DNA from: Parelaphostrongylus tenuis
Lineage: Eukaryota; Nematoda; Chromadorea; Rhabditida; Metastrongylidae
DNA: 64,000 bases
Direction: 5' to 3'
Assembly (NCBI GenBank): GCA_019055375.1
Contig: JAHQIW010005218.1
Location: 21,864 to 85,863, forward strand
A model generated the notes under the pieces. The model had not been told where the DNA came from. It saw only the letters and a list, made by a program, of their open reading frames with translations, and made no database searches. Positions within the stretch are counted from its first letter, which is position 1; each line of letters starts with the position of its first letter. The translations under genes were made by a program, and so were the position numbers. Shown piece after piece: positions 46,038 to 58,063 of the stretch.

Positions 46038-46290
46038 AGGAAATTGTCACTATCACTACCACTAGCACCATCACTTTCTCTACCACTGTTACTATCACTG
46101 TTACTATCATCATCGCTATCACCATCACTATCACTATTACTGTCATTATCACTAACATCACTGCCACTATCTCCAAATCACTATCACTATCGTCGTTATC
46201 ACTAATTACTATGACTATCACCACTGTCACTAGTATCACGATCACTATCATCATTTTCGTCATCATCACTATCACCTTCACTACCACTAT
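46038..46290. repeat. GTGATA-type array, copy 2 (complementary strand)
   Basis: TATCAC units, the mirror of 2,832-3,108. Confidence 0.9.
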
Positions 46291-46540
46291 TACGACACTC
46301 GCACTTCATCTTTGTTGTTTCGAATGTCGACACAGTCGCTTCTGATCACGTCTGTTTGCACGAATTCATGTGCTTCCTCCGAACGCCCACATTGTTTTTG
46401 TTGTAAGCTCGTCTAAGTATCCTTATCTTTCGGAACTTCAAAATTATACTGCACTTGAGGGGAACGAAATGTATGTTGTCGGTGGAACTGTTTGGTTTTC
46501 AGTGTTCTAGCACAATGAATAATTTATGTCCAACTGATAA

Positions 46541-46945
46541 TAGGTTGGGAAAAAAGTTCTGAGGAAATGCTTATTAAATATTTATTTCTGCACCTATTAC
46601 ACCTAAACAAAAACAAAACTAATAGCCAAAGTACTCTCCTTCAACTTCGAACACTTCCTGCCACTTCTCCGGCAAAAGATCGATTCCGCGAGTATAAAAT
46701 TTTGATAGATGCGTTGCCAGATTGATGCTTTCTTTTGCCACCGTTGCACTTGTACCCAACAGCCATTCGTGCATTACCAGCAACATAATTTGCTTACTGG
46801 CTGACTCCACTTTAGAATAAGTAGATAAATTATATATCAATCAACGAGGAAGAAGACGGGCTTTCAAATGAGCCCAGCAACACAAAAAATGACCGGCAAC
46901 CAAAAAAGATACTAGCATTTCCTCAGAACATTTTTCCCCTGCCTA
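46541..46945 (-). mobile_element. Internally deleted mariner-like element, copy 2
   Basis: TIRs taggttgggaaaaaagttct at 46,541 and its near complement at 46,914-46,945, with TA flanks. On - the remnant 46,619-46,840 ends FYTRGIDLLPEKWQEVFEVE and GEYFGY, the normal mariner C-terminus, so this copy is slightly better preserved than copy 1. Confidence 0.8.
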
Positions 46946-47415
46946 TTATTGTAACACACTTACCGATAAATAACGAAATTTGCTCCGAGCATTGTGGTGG
47001 TTACAAGTCCTAGTAATCAGGCCAGAATTTTTTGTTATGACAAAACGAGAATATAAATATGTACGGGCTAGCACATGCAATTTGTTTTGATTGACAAGTG
47101 TCAAACCGAGCACACGCAAGTGTCGCTTTGTAAACCATCATTGTATTATGATTTCTATCGATTTTTTGAATACAAAGTTCAGGACCAAACCATGTAGTCA
47201 TTTTTATATGCTGCCATTGCCTTACCTCCGTTATCATTACTTTCGCGTTACCTTCGCGTTTAGTAGGTTTCATATTAGCAGCAAAGATCAATGATTACTC
47301 AATATTGTGACGAAGACTTGAGTGAAGCTTTTGTATGTGAGGTCAACATGGGATGCACATGTATTAGGAGTCGTGCTGTTCACTGGATGTCTTATGTGAC
47401 GTCTCAGTGATCATC

Positions 47416-49623
47416 TTAAGACATATCAGGACCTCCTGAATCCTTAGGAGTAGCAGCGTTGCATGAAGCACAACACATCTTGTTGGTATACTCATAGTCG
47501 CAGTCAAGAAATCCCGCCTTCTTCAGCAATCCGCACAATATCGGCTGCGTGTTCGAACATTCTGTAATTAGAAAATGAAGGATAAGCTAGCGAAATTTTT
47601 AATGTTGCTACCATAACCTCTCTTTTCAGTTATCTTCAGATGATCTAAATCTCACTCGAATTTTGACATCTGTTTAACTTCTAAGCTAAAATATGCAAGA
47701 TCAGTCCTCGAACAATCGTCACTTTAATACGAGATAACAAATAATTTGAGAGAAACAGCGACACTCCGAGGTGTAACGCAGAGACTGAAATTCTGAAAAA
47801 AATTTGCTATTCGAGTGAGAATGAGAAAAAATCTGAAAAAGGTCAAGTTTTAGCAGTGAACTTGGAAACGGCCCAAATATGCTATATGGGCTGTATCGAC
47901 TCTGTGAATTCGAAGACACTGCTACTTTTGTAGATAAGCAATTTTCATCTCTTTTTGCTTTGGAGTTGCTTGGATAGCTCATTGCGCTGCGCCGTACAAT
48001 AGTTGGGCTACGCTATGAAAATTTCAGGCAGCTCTCTCAGCTTGAGTGATCCCGATAATGACGAACTTTAATAGTATCCTGCATTCCGTTTACAAATCCG
48101 CAGTTGTGAAAAAAGATGTCATAAGGATGAGCTGAAGAGGTAACTTCTCTATTTTCCGGACTCTTTTTTTTCCTTATTCTTCTTGCAGTGATCTTAGTGC
48201 TATCTCAAAAGTTCTCAACAGTGACTTGATTTACAACGAATTACGTTACCACAGTACTAGTTAATTTGCAATTAGAACCCTCAAAGTTTAACTAATGCGA
48301 TTATTTGCGGACAAATTTCGTTTAAAACTACCTCTATCTGTTGACGTCATAGAGTCAGAAGTAGGTCGCGGATTTGAAATGTCCTTGACCTCATCATGTG
48401 TTATTTTCAATCTGTCTTTGCACGTTGCGCAGTTGTAGATGTTGCAAACCTTATAATAATCGCCTGCTGAAGCGTCTGTCTGTGTTCCAATTATATCCTA
48501 AAAGTGGCCATAAAAGCATCATGAAAACGAAACCACAAAATAAGCTAAAAAGATATTTTCGCACCGTGTATCTAGAATCCAGTGTTTCTATGGTTATTTT
48601 GCCTGGCTGAGCAAACATAGCCTTTCCATAATGCATCAGCGAATAGTAGTCGTATGGAACATTATACACTGTCGAGTGTGCCGAGGGAATCATATCGAAC
48701 TGTGATTGCTGACCTCAAATTTGCGTCCAACAATCATTGGCTTATCTTGAGTTTCGTCAAGTAAATTGATCAGCTATAATATGCCAAGAGCATAGTGTAG
48801 GAAGAGTACACTGTAATTGTGAGGAATAAGGAAGCTCGTAATTCCGTGATGAAAATGGGTTTCAACTACATGCTTGTTCATGAACCGCTCCCTTTTATGA
48901 GCATTCGAGATCGGGATCTCATGGCCCGTACTTCGATGGAAATGACATGTAAAAATGACAATAATCGTGCAAGACGCAAGGGAGGCTCGTAAATCCGTGT
49001 GCCTCCCACATCTCTTTTGGGGTGCGTATCTTCAAGCGTTCCGTAGAGGGAAATCTTTCTGTAATGTCCATTATGCACCACTAAACATCCACGTCCTCAG
49101 TTCAGCTTCCTTTTTGTGATTCAGTGTATCAACAAAGTGCCTCTACAGCAAAATAAGCAGCCGCTAAATGATTGTCAAGGCACCAACTCACGCTTCTGGT
49201 CTTATTTTCTTAACAATGTATGAGCGAAAGTGCATTCGACATGAAAAATTGAAACCATGGAAGCAAACTTGAATGTGCATTGCACACAGACCTCAGCAAA
49301 ATAGAACAAAATTTGGCGCATGAACTAATATGATGGAACGAATTGGGTCATTGGGAACAAATTGCGTAACAATGTTCGTGATCGAGTAAATAACTTAGAT
49401 CTACATATGTTATATAATGAAAAGAGTGGGGAAATAAACAGCTTGAAACTAGCGGCATCAATAGAAGAAGAGAGATCAATCTGTAAAAAAATGTAGTAAT
49501 GAACCTGGCAAAATGTTTTCGTAATGAATTTTAACGTATTTGTCTCTGTCGTATCTCATGTGTTCGTGCCATAGTCCAATCACGTGCAACAGCTGGTGTT
49601 GAACGGTTTTAGTCACTAGACAT
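47416..49623 (-). CDS. Astacin-ShKT gene C, four intact 3' exons with HQxxH active site
   Basis: Exons on -: 6 49,505-49,623 (119 nt), 7 48,565-48,713 (149 nt), 8 48,332-48,497 (166 nt), 9 47,416-47,561 (146 nt). All are open and join in phase through AG/GT borders to a TAA. Exon 6 reads CLVTKTVQHQLLHVIGLW, then HEHMRYDRDKYVKI: the three zinc His remain but the catalytic Glu is Gln (CAG for GAG). Exon 7 has YDYYSLMHYGK (Met-turn). Exon 8 has IIGTQTDASAGDYYKVCNIY and a linker unlike that of B and B' (KDRLKITHDEV…TSTDR). Exon 9 is a six-Cys ShKT domain ending GPDMS. It could encode a catalytically dead, zinc-binding pseudoprotease, or be part of a decaying gene. Confidence 0.75.
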
Positions 49624-51489
49624 CTGAATAATCAAAAATTCCTCTAAAAACTGTGGTCGGATGTATGGAGAGCGAACCATTGACTGAAACATTGTTTGAC
49701 ACTTGTTCGTTTTTCTTCCATGACTTCTATAACTTATGAATATGAAACCAATTTGCGCAAAGGTTAAAGTATTCCGTTTGTTGTAATAAACATTGTTGAG
49801 TAGTGAAAACGCGAAACTCATAGTCTATCGTTCAATAGGGTTACGGGCGAAAATATAAAATTGTCTTATGGAGGTGGAGAATTATTTGAGAATAAAACAT
49901 TGTATTTATCGCCATGGAGCGATTTTGAAGTAACAGTCTCTATACACTGGGGTGAGATAGTACAGTGGCCAACGATGCGATATATCAGGAAGCAAGGTGG
50001 TGAGTAATGTGCTTGTCTAATCTCCTTCAACAATAACTTCTTACAACCAAGCAGCGACTCACGTAGAAAGCACTTCAGCTAATACACTTCTAAAATTTCA
50101 CGAAAACCTTTTGAGCAGCATTCTACGGCGATCACCAAACGTCAACTTTTCCACGTCGGCTTGCTAAATTTCATAGCACGTCGCACTCTCACTCAGGTAC
50201 TGTAAGTATAGCGTCGAATCTTCCTGCGATTCTGTATTGGCGCATGATGCAACGAAAATGAGAGAATTCATTTAGTAGATTGAGTCCTGAGGACGTGGTT
50301 TCATGATGAAATGATCGAATATCATTGAAATGACTTCTGCAAGGATAATTTTAGCAAAAGCAGCGCTCATACGTCGAACATTCTCCTATGTTTCAACGAG
50401 GAAACCACGTCCCTCTGAAAACAAGCAGTCTCTAACTGTTATACAGCATTTGTTTCTTATTCCTTTGGTCTATATTTTTGTATTCACTCGATAGCTTGAG
50501 AAATGTCGATTCGGAGAATAAAATTGCTTTTTGAACGACCTCCATACTACGCTCTAGTTACGATAGAAAGATTACGTTTTGCACCTGGAATGCGTAGTTT
50601 CAACTCCACGGTGAATTTTCTTGGTAATATATATCAAGATTTTGATTTCAAGCAAGCTTTTTGCCACGAAAATCAGAATATGACTGGAGGTGGGGGCGTA
50701 GGGGAAGGTTTAAAAACGTTTCTATAGTGGAAAAAGCGCCGAGTTGTCTTGAGTTTGAAGATTGGTGAATGTCGTTATGAGGTGCCGATCGCTGCATTGA
50801 GCATCATTGTTCTTGATGAAACGTTCACTATTTTGTAATTCAAAAAGATTTCGGCAATTTTTGGCTATTTTATGTGACTTAGATGATATCAAAACTGGAA
50901 GATTTACGTTGTAATTTGATTTTAAAAGTGCAAAATGATAATATACTAGATTTTTTTACTTTTATTTTTTTGTGGCGAGCAATAGAGTTGTTGCATATAG
51001 GACAATAGAACAAAAAATGATTCACACTATTGAGGTAGACTACTGACAAAAAACGTCCTTTCGAAATATAATTAAAATGCTATCGTGCTGCAATTTGAAG
51101 TATCAATTTTGACGAAAATGTCGGTCTTTTGTAATTAATTTGGCATATTTCGATCTAAAAAAGCCTTATCGAAGTTTCATCATCAAATTCCATCCTTTGT
51201 TCACACAAAGTTCCCTTATTGATGAGTAAAGCGTGATTTCATTACGAAATCACAATACTGTGAAGATTACGTGCTTCGATCGTAAAGCCGATCGCACAGT
51301 GCGAGCGACGGCGAGATTTCGCCTCCTACGAACTGCCGGCGTGATAGAGTTAAGCAGAAGCTGGAGCGAGGCGTGAGCTATTTGAAGACCTCTGTAGAGG
51401 ATAAATTACTAAAACGAGTCGTATGGAAGAACTGCTAAGGTTTGCGCAGTAATAGTGATAACGGATCTTGAGAAATGAATAAATCGAGA
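49624..51489. other. Gene C upstream intron region, no exon found
   Basis: No convincing exon 5 was found, and the ORFs are short with no known similarity. Confidence 0.4.
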
Positions 51490-52700
51490 CTACCGCAGGC
51501 TAACTGTGAGATTTAGAAGCCTTGTCGTCGGCTCAACCGAAGAGGAGATGGACAAATGTTTTGAGTTGTTGAATAGTTAGTCACAGTGCATAAATTTTAC
51601 TAGTGCAAGTAAATGCTTCAATTTGAGCGTAGCTAACGTCGAAGCTACTACACAAATGTATCGAAACGAAGCAACAAACACGTGCTGGTTCATTATCTAT
51701 CATCTCTTCCGTCACACATAAAACGCGCGTTTCTGAAGAACATGTTCCGAACAGAGACCAATGTGTGCACAGGAAAAGATCACAAGGTAGAATCTCTAAG
51801 CTTGGTGCGATAAATAGCCATCTCTTATGGCGACGATACGGTAGGAGCTTCTCAGGTTAGACTCAGAGGAAATTCTATGCCCCAAACGACAAGTCCGACG
51901 AAAATAAGGCTCCTTCCCTCCTGCCTTTTATCTCTAGCGAACTAAGTACAAGTATTGAACGCTGCCTAAAAAGAGCAGGTTTGGATAATTCGGTAACAAG
52001 AGCTGAAATACCAGCAAAACACTAGAGCGCCAATTAGTCCGCAACCGCCTATATGACCGCCTCTTGCGAAACCAATGACTGCAATGTTTGCCCAAACGGC
52101 AGCGACGGCGACTGCATGTGATCGAGTACAATTTACTTGAGCTCTTGCAAGGCATACGAGGATGAATACATTGGCGAAACGGGTAGACCACTTTTCCTCC
52201 GTGTAAAAGAGCAGCTAGTTGGATTACGCAGTTCTTATCAACAAAACTCCACTAGGCACGCATAGGAACCAAAAACGTGCAGGAGTAATGAGCGGCGTCA
52301 AATTCACGATCCTCGCACTGAAATCAAGAACATCTGCGCGTAAAACTTTAAAAGCCTTTTGGATACATAGCAAAGGCCCAAAAATGAACTGAAAAGAGGA
52401 GTGCCTCGTAATACCGCGTGACCTCGAACCATACCTCAGGCTGATCTTTCCGGCCTGAGTTAAGCACACCCCATTGATGGACTGACCTAAAGCGACTGGT
52501 CTTTAATCATTATTTGATAGACCTAAAGCATTAAAACGGTGAGCGTTTGATACTGACCTTTCACTACGCGATCCAAAATTCATTTCTTACGTTTTCTGCT
52601 GGAGTTATGGAGGTTTTGACATAGTGGATTGTGGATCAATTGATCTTTAGAGGATCTGAGGAAGGCGACCTGCCGGAACGTTAGCCACCTCTAATATTGT
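51490..52700 (+). mobile_element. 5'-truncated Penelope-like element, divergent copy
   Basis: It begins in the RT end (EEMDKCFELLN), passes through HYLSS-like sequence and MFRT-x-TNVCTG, and reaches a degenerate GIY-YIG segment at about 52,125-52,210 (IYLSSCKAYEDEYIGETGRP). The 3' region has a ribozyme-like CTGAGGA...GCCGGAAC core at about 52,656-52,680 with one core base changed. It differs enough from the 36.7-kb PLE to be another subfamily or an older insertion. No open frame spans it. Confidence 0.75.
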
Positions 52701-53314
52701 ATATTCATGCTGCACTACTAACTGTATTGTTGTATGCTTTGCTGGTATTCAATAAATAAAATTAGTAACACCTCGGAACGGCTCAGCAGTCTGGCGCCCA
52801 CCGTTGATAGGCAGGGGCCGTCGCACCGCCGCGTTCGCGGCACTCGATATTTGCGGCATATGCGTCTCTGTACGAAACTGTCGTTCTACCTGCGCTCTCT
52901 TGCAGCAAGCGCCTTCATTCCATGCCGACGTCTCGTTAGCTGATTGAGACCGTGGGAAAATTGTGAGTCACAACATAGTCAGAGGAGAGTACGCCTGGGT
53001 ATAGACAACCACTTACTAGGAAGCTGTCAATATCACTATCACCACCAATATAATAATTATCACTGTCATCGTTATCACTAATCACTATCACTACCGTCAC
53101 TATCACTATCACCACTATCACTACCACCACTATCATTATCACTGTCATCATTACCATTGTTATCATTATCACTATCATTGTCGCCATCATCGTTCTCACT
53201 GATCACTACTACTACTACCATCATTGTCATCATCATCACTGTCACTTTCACTATCGTTATTAGTATAATTATCAAGACCGACTGTCCATCAACCATCGCA
53301 TCCTTCAATATATT

Positions 53315-53550
53315 GGATCATTCAGTGGAACACACTTAAAAAGCGGTGAGTATGTTGAGAGTTGTTTTTGTGCTTGATGCGATTGAAATCTAGGTCCGGT
53401 GGTTTTCTAAAGGAGTAATGGAGGTGTTTGACTGATTGGATTGCGGACAGTTTAACCTTTCCAGGCTCTGAAGAAGGCGAAATGCCGAAACGTAAGCTGT
53501 CGAATAAAGTTTAATGTAACACCTCGTGTTTGGCTTAAAGAAGAAAATCA
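53315..53550 (+). mobile_element. PLE 3'-end fragment inserted in a GTGATA array
   Basis: Matches 39,313-39,540 (cactcaatggaacacata... to cacctcgtgtttgg). Only the 3' region is present, as expected for an extreme 5' truncation. Confidence 0.8.
53468..53501 (+). ncRNA. Hammerhead-ribozyme-like core in the PLE fragment
   Basis: CTGAAGA, stem GGC-GAAAT-GCC, GAAAC and terminal GTC are all kept. The stem II loop differs from the 39,468 copy while pairing is maintained. Confidence 0.6.
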
Positions 53551-54150
53551 GGAACTACAATTATCATTGTCTTTTTCATTGCCATTATCATCATCATTAA
53601 TATTATCACAATCATTATCGGATGGAAGTGTGATTCATTTTACCAGCTACAAGTTCCGAGTGTTGGTCAATGCACTGTCTATGCATTGAATGGAATGCAC
53701 TGTGTTGTGTAAGTGCCCTTATCAAATCTCACAAACAGCTCAAAAGGATGGCAATTATTGTCACTTTCGTAATCATTAGCATTGCCGAAAGCATAATCAT
53801 TATCACTATCATAGTCATTTTCATTATGTTATAAGTTAGCGGTGTAGTCTTGTCGTTGTAACATAAGAAATGTAGAATGAATATAGATGTCCTGCTGAGA
53901 ATATCTGTAAGTTTTCAATGAAATCCTATCATTTCATAATGAAAATGCTCCCTCAGAAGCTCTGTGCTCGCCTCCCCGCCTCCATCATGCTATGCTGAGT
54001 CTGCCTTCTCAGGAGACTCGCCGCCTTTCTCCTGGGCGCGACGACCACAATTACAATAGCTGCAGAGAGTTGACGTCGTGCGGTGTGGGACGAAACGTCT
54101 CACATGGTCCTCAGCGCGTTAACAGAAGAAAATACTCAAATTCAGGAGCT

Positions 54151-55871
54151 CTACAATGCCACTATAGCCTTTCCAATTACTCATTTTTCCATCTGTTCAC
54201 ACAACTCATCATCACATTCCTTTCGCTGACCCCAGCACTTCTTCCATACCGTGTTTTCCGCTGATTCATCGTCTCGAGGATCTCAAGCGTTTTCCACACT
54301 GTTTTGACTTGATGATTTTGCCATTTTCGTGAATGTCGAAGAATGATGGCCGGGTGAAATCTTCTTGAAGTTTATGAGATAACCGGGTTAAGTAGTTCCT
54401 ACGTGAGTGAAACGAACCGAGAATCATAAACATGGTATTATCAACTCTTCGCAGAAATTGTAGTCTCACTGTACTCAAAGCACATTTGGTTTTTTTTCAA
54501 CTTAGTGATTCATAAAGAACTAACGAGGTGATATTGTTAGCTTCAAGCATCAGTACATTTCTTCCTTTTCGGCGACCCACAGAGGAGGTATAGCACCTAA
54601 AAGCGAACAGTTGAACTTTCTTACCTCAAGTAGATCATAGAACCACCAGACTCTTCCCTAATTAAATATATACTTTTTCAACTTGGTAGACTTGGTTCAC
54701 TCGTAGAAATAGGTTTAAAACATGCTAAACTTTACCCCCTCTTGCAAATCGGTAAAAATTTCTATCGTACAATACCAACGAAATTCAAGCAAATTCACGA
54801 ATTATTCTTTTGAAATTTTGGATAGAATTACATTTGATATACGGCGAAATTGATGAACACACGACATTAAGAGAATTTTTGTTTGAGAATCATTGGATAA
54901 GTGGCAAGATGGCGCTTTTAGTACTTCAACAGATATCATTTATGTAGGCTATAACTTCCTTGTAATAACTGATTTCTGCAGGGGTTTCGTAAATGACGAC
55001 GCGAGGAAACCGGTAGTTCAGCCGAAATCAATACTGGCCATTTGCGCTACCGAGGTCGGTGTGCAGGAATCATAGTTGTCTGCCAAGATAAATACAAATC
55101 TATCAGTCAGTTATGTGCATATTCAGCTTCGCGATGCTTGCGGTCTTTCGCTAGTCTTTAACTTCATTCAGTGCTTTTTTTTTTCTTCTCAGAAACTGAA
55201 CAACAAAACTACTTTCTTCAAAAGAAAGCAGTGGACTACACGCTTTCTTCTACAGGATAAAGACTGATTTCGGTGTACATAGATATCGCGCTTCAATGGC
55301 GCACTTCTCAAGTAGATAGTGAAGGTCTTTTCAGGGTCGAGTGCATGGCGCACCTTCTGAGTAATGTTCTATGTTTCTTAAGAGCTCTTCATTATCATTT
55401 GAGCCATCATCTCATGCGGTCTGGTAATGGGCTCTTGTACAGCCTGATACATGAGTTTCGACCTTAGAGTCTCGTCAGTTGTGCAGAACCCGTCGTATTT
55501 CAATCTTTTTTTATCCAATCCTCTGTGGGTGCTCCAGTCCCCACACTAAGAGGTGTCGAAGACCAGCGTTTTACACTGTAAGTCAAATGAAATTATCACT
55601 GAACTTACAGTGTTGTACACCCAATTGCTCTTTGGCTGGTATTTTTATCATATTATACCTTTATTCCGAGTGTTTCATTAAGATCGCGCACAAACTTTCA
55701 ATAGATCGCTTCATTATTATTTGGACCTCTTTCTAAGAGCTTTCCTTCTCTCTGCATATATTTTTGAGTAGAAGCTGAATTTAAAAAAAAACATAGTTAG
55801 AAGCTACTGTTTAATACTGTTTGTAAGATGACGTATAGGATTTTGTCTTTTTCGTGAGCTGAAACACTCAC
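54151..55871. other. No gene recognised
   Basis: Short ORFs only. A foldback-family end lies near 55,400-55,480 (gagccatcatctcatgcggt). Confidence 0.5.
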
Positions 55872-55995
55872 CCGTGGCCCTTTACGTTCTGAATGTCGAA
55901 ATAATCCGATTCTCCGCGTCTCATGCGGAAGCGAATGCAGGTGTTTCTTTGGATCCGCTCCATCGCTTCTTGTATTGTGCTGAGTTCACCGGCGT
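55872..55995 (-). CDS. Astacin exon 4, probably of gene C
   Basis: The 124-nt open exon lies between an acceptor ending tttaag and a consensus donor CACGG|GTGAGT. On - it reads GELSTIQEAMERIQRNTCIR, then MRRGESDYFDIQNVKGHG. It is the best preserved exon 4 in the window, with AM-x-x-I and TCI-R-F intact. It lies 6.2 kb upstream of exon 6 of gene C, with PLE and satellite sequence between. Confidence 0.75.
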
Positions 55996-56232
55996 CTTAA
56001 ATTATGCTCAAAGCTATATCGATTTTACGTAACATTCGAAGTTATGAACTGTTTGATCGGAAAATTGACACAAATATTCAAATAAAAATACACCGGCATC
56101 GGAATCGAGGTGGCACTATTTCATAAGTACCTTAATTGTACCAAACACATGAAACTGGAATAAATGCTGAGGTTATAATCTCAACAGTTTCACTCGGACT
56201 CAAAATCAATTCTCTTTTCATATTGTACTTGC

Positions 56233-56310
56233 CTTTGCCAGTTCCAGCGCAACGACACTCAGGCAGGCGAGCAAAAGCCATATTTTGAGCGATGCGGCCA
56301 TTCTGAGCAT
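56233..56310 (-). CDS. Signal-peptide exon, probably exon 1 of gene C
   Basis: On - it reads MLRMAASLKIWLLLACLSVV, then ALELAK: a positive N-region, a hydrophobic core and a small-residue end, so a typical secretory signal. A second in-frame ATG at codon 4 matches the start in B'. The exon ends in phase 0 at AAAG|GCAAGT, a GC donor, where B' has GT. Exons 2 and 3 are not between it and exon 4 (only 237 bp), and direct splicing to exon 4 would shift the frame. Confidence 0.7.
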
Positions 56311-57948
56311 GCTGGAAGACAAATGTAATTTCATCCAATTGTCCAAAAATATCGCAACTATATGGTCGTTGTGAGAATCTCGGCACAATATCTCTTAGCA
56401 GGTGATGGAGCAGTTCAAACTATTGCGGCTCCCTTCGAAATGAAGTTGTGATACGAAAGATTCTAAATTACTTTCTATAGCTATTTCTATCATGTACCAA
56501 AATACAGCACCGCTTTCTTGTTTCCATTATATACAGGATTACACTGTATTGAAAAACATGTTAAGTGCTTAGTTTAGTTGATTCAACAATTGTCGAAGAG
56601 GTCAGAATATGATTTGTAATTTTGATTGTATCCTATTAAATAAAATGCAATAACTCTATTTTGAGTATGTGCGTCGTGTAAAGAGCTTCAGTCAATCCAG
56701 TGTTCAAGGTTTGAGAAGATGCGGGATGCATATAGGACTCAATCGGTGCATTGATGCATCGTACAGGGCTTTCTTCGCACTTTTCGTACTACGTATTTGT
56801 GCAGTGGCAAGTTTGAATAAGCTATGAAGCATCGCACTTGGCAAACGCGTTTTTGGAACGAGTAGTGGGGTCTGACATATAGTCATGACAGCGAGAAGTG
56901 AATACAGATTTATCAACATACAGAATCACAAGGGGAGCTAATAACACTGTACATGGACAATGGACGAATTTTTCTATGTCATGCAACAGATCAATCATGT
57001 GGATGAAGCACCGAAACACATGACAACGTTAAACAACAGCATAGTAGTTAGGGAGGCCTCAAAAAGCCTTAGGAAAAGTAGTAGTAGAAGATAACCTCAA
57101 CGACTCACTGCGCTGTGCCTTGCGCGTGTACTCACAAGCGTATACATTGATTTGAATGCGCACTCAGATCGCGTTTCATCGACACATGATCCGTGGGAGA
57201 GAGAAGCAAATTTGGTAGCGGTCGGCAAAGGGTTAGAATGCGACTCCTGAATCTGTTCGTTTACTTTATCTATCTATCTCACACAACATATCTAAATTAG
57301 GCTGTTCTTCAACGATCTATTCATTTTCGTTTTGCATCTCCAAGAAATTTGTCACCCGATGCATGTTACGATTCTCTCTTCATTACCCGCTCCATCGAGA
57401 AGGTATTTTCATTGAGCAAAAAACATTTGCGAAGAGCATGAATGGGTATCAACACACGCCACTCGTTACTTCTCGTTACTTTGAGCGATGTATAAGTGGA
57501 TAACAACTCAAATCTTATATATGTCGTAGAAATCTTTTCCTCAAAGATCTCCTGCATCGAAAATGCCTTCGTTGATTCAAAAGGCCAAACAAAAGTTTTA
57601 ACAAGAGGCTATTGATGTTTGGAATTAGTTGGACAGGCTTTCAAATTTCTGAACAGTTCGAAATTACTCGAGCAGATCTGTTTTGAAAGAGTGGCTCAGA
57701 AAATGCCACAGCAGAGGAAACAGCCTACTGAGAGAGAATTGACATAGCAGTTCTTCATCGAGGATTCAAAATTCTCAATAAAACTTGCTCTGAAAATTGA
57801 AAAATCTAAACTATAAACTGTCACAATTCAGTAGACGACGGTGGAGAACAATAATGTAAATCATTGAGTACAACATACCTGACAAAATTATGCAATTCGT
57901 GGGTATTATATACATAGCAAAATAATGTAAATCGTTGGCACATTGTAC
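56311..57948. other. No gene recognised
   Basis: Only short ORFs on both strands, with no splice-supported exon. Confidence 0.45.
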
Positions 57949-58063
57949 CTAACAAAGTATTTTCGTGCATAATTTTGATGCAGTTGTCTCTGTTGTGACT
58001 GTTATGCTCGTGATGCAATCCAACTACATGCAACAGCTTGTATTGGACGAATATATCTACCAT
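57949..58063 (-). pseudogene. Astacin fragment D, exon 6 with lost zinc site
   Basis: On - it reads VQYKLLHVVGLHHEHNSHNR, then DNCIKIMHENTLL and a donor TTAG|GTACAA. The first zinc His and the catalytic Glu are replaced (YKLLH), while HVVGLHHEH remains. It is the left half of the palindrome centred near 59,470. Confidence 0.7.

Larger units (their letters stand above)
36600..48332. repeat. Right arm of the large inverted duplication
   Basis: It is the reverse counterpart of 1-9,780 plus a later PLE insertion (36,731-39,546). Shared landmarks in mirrored order are the Tc1 relic, foldback element, GTGATA array, deleted mariner and the last astacin exon. Confidence 0.8.
52760..54150 (-). repeat. 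Third, inverted copy of the composite repeat seen at 2,300-3,330
   Basis: The order is mirrored: ccaccgttgataggcag block (52,797), GTGATA-type array (53,020-53,270), then the block with the tgtgggacg hairpin (near 54,082). A PLE 3' fragment splits it at about 53,315-53,550. Confidence 0.65.
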
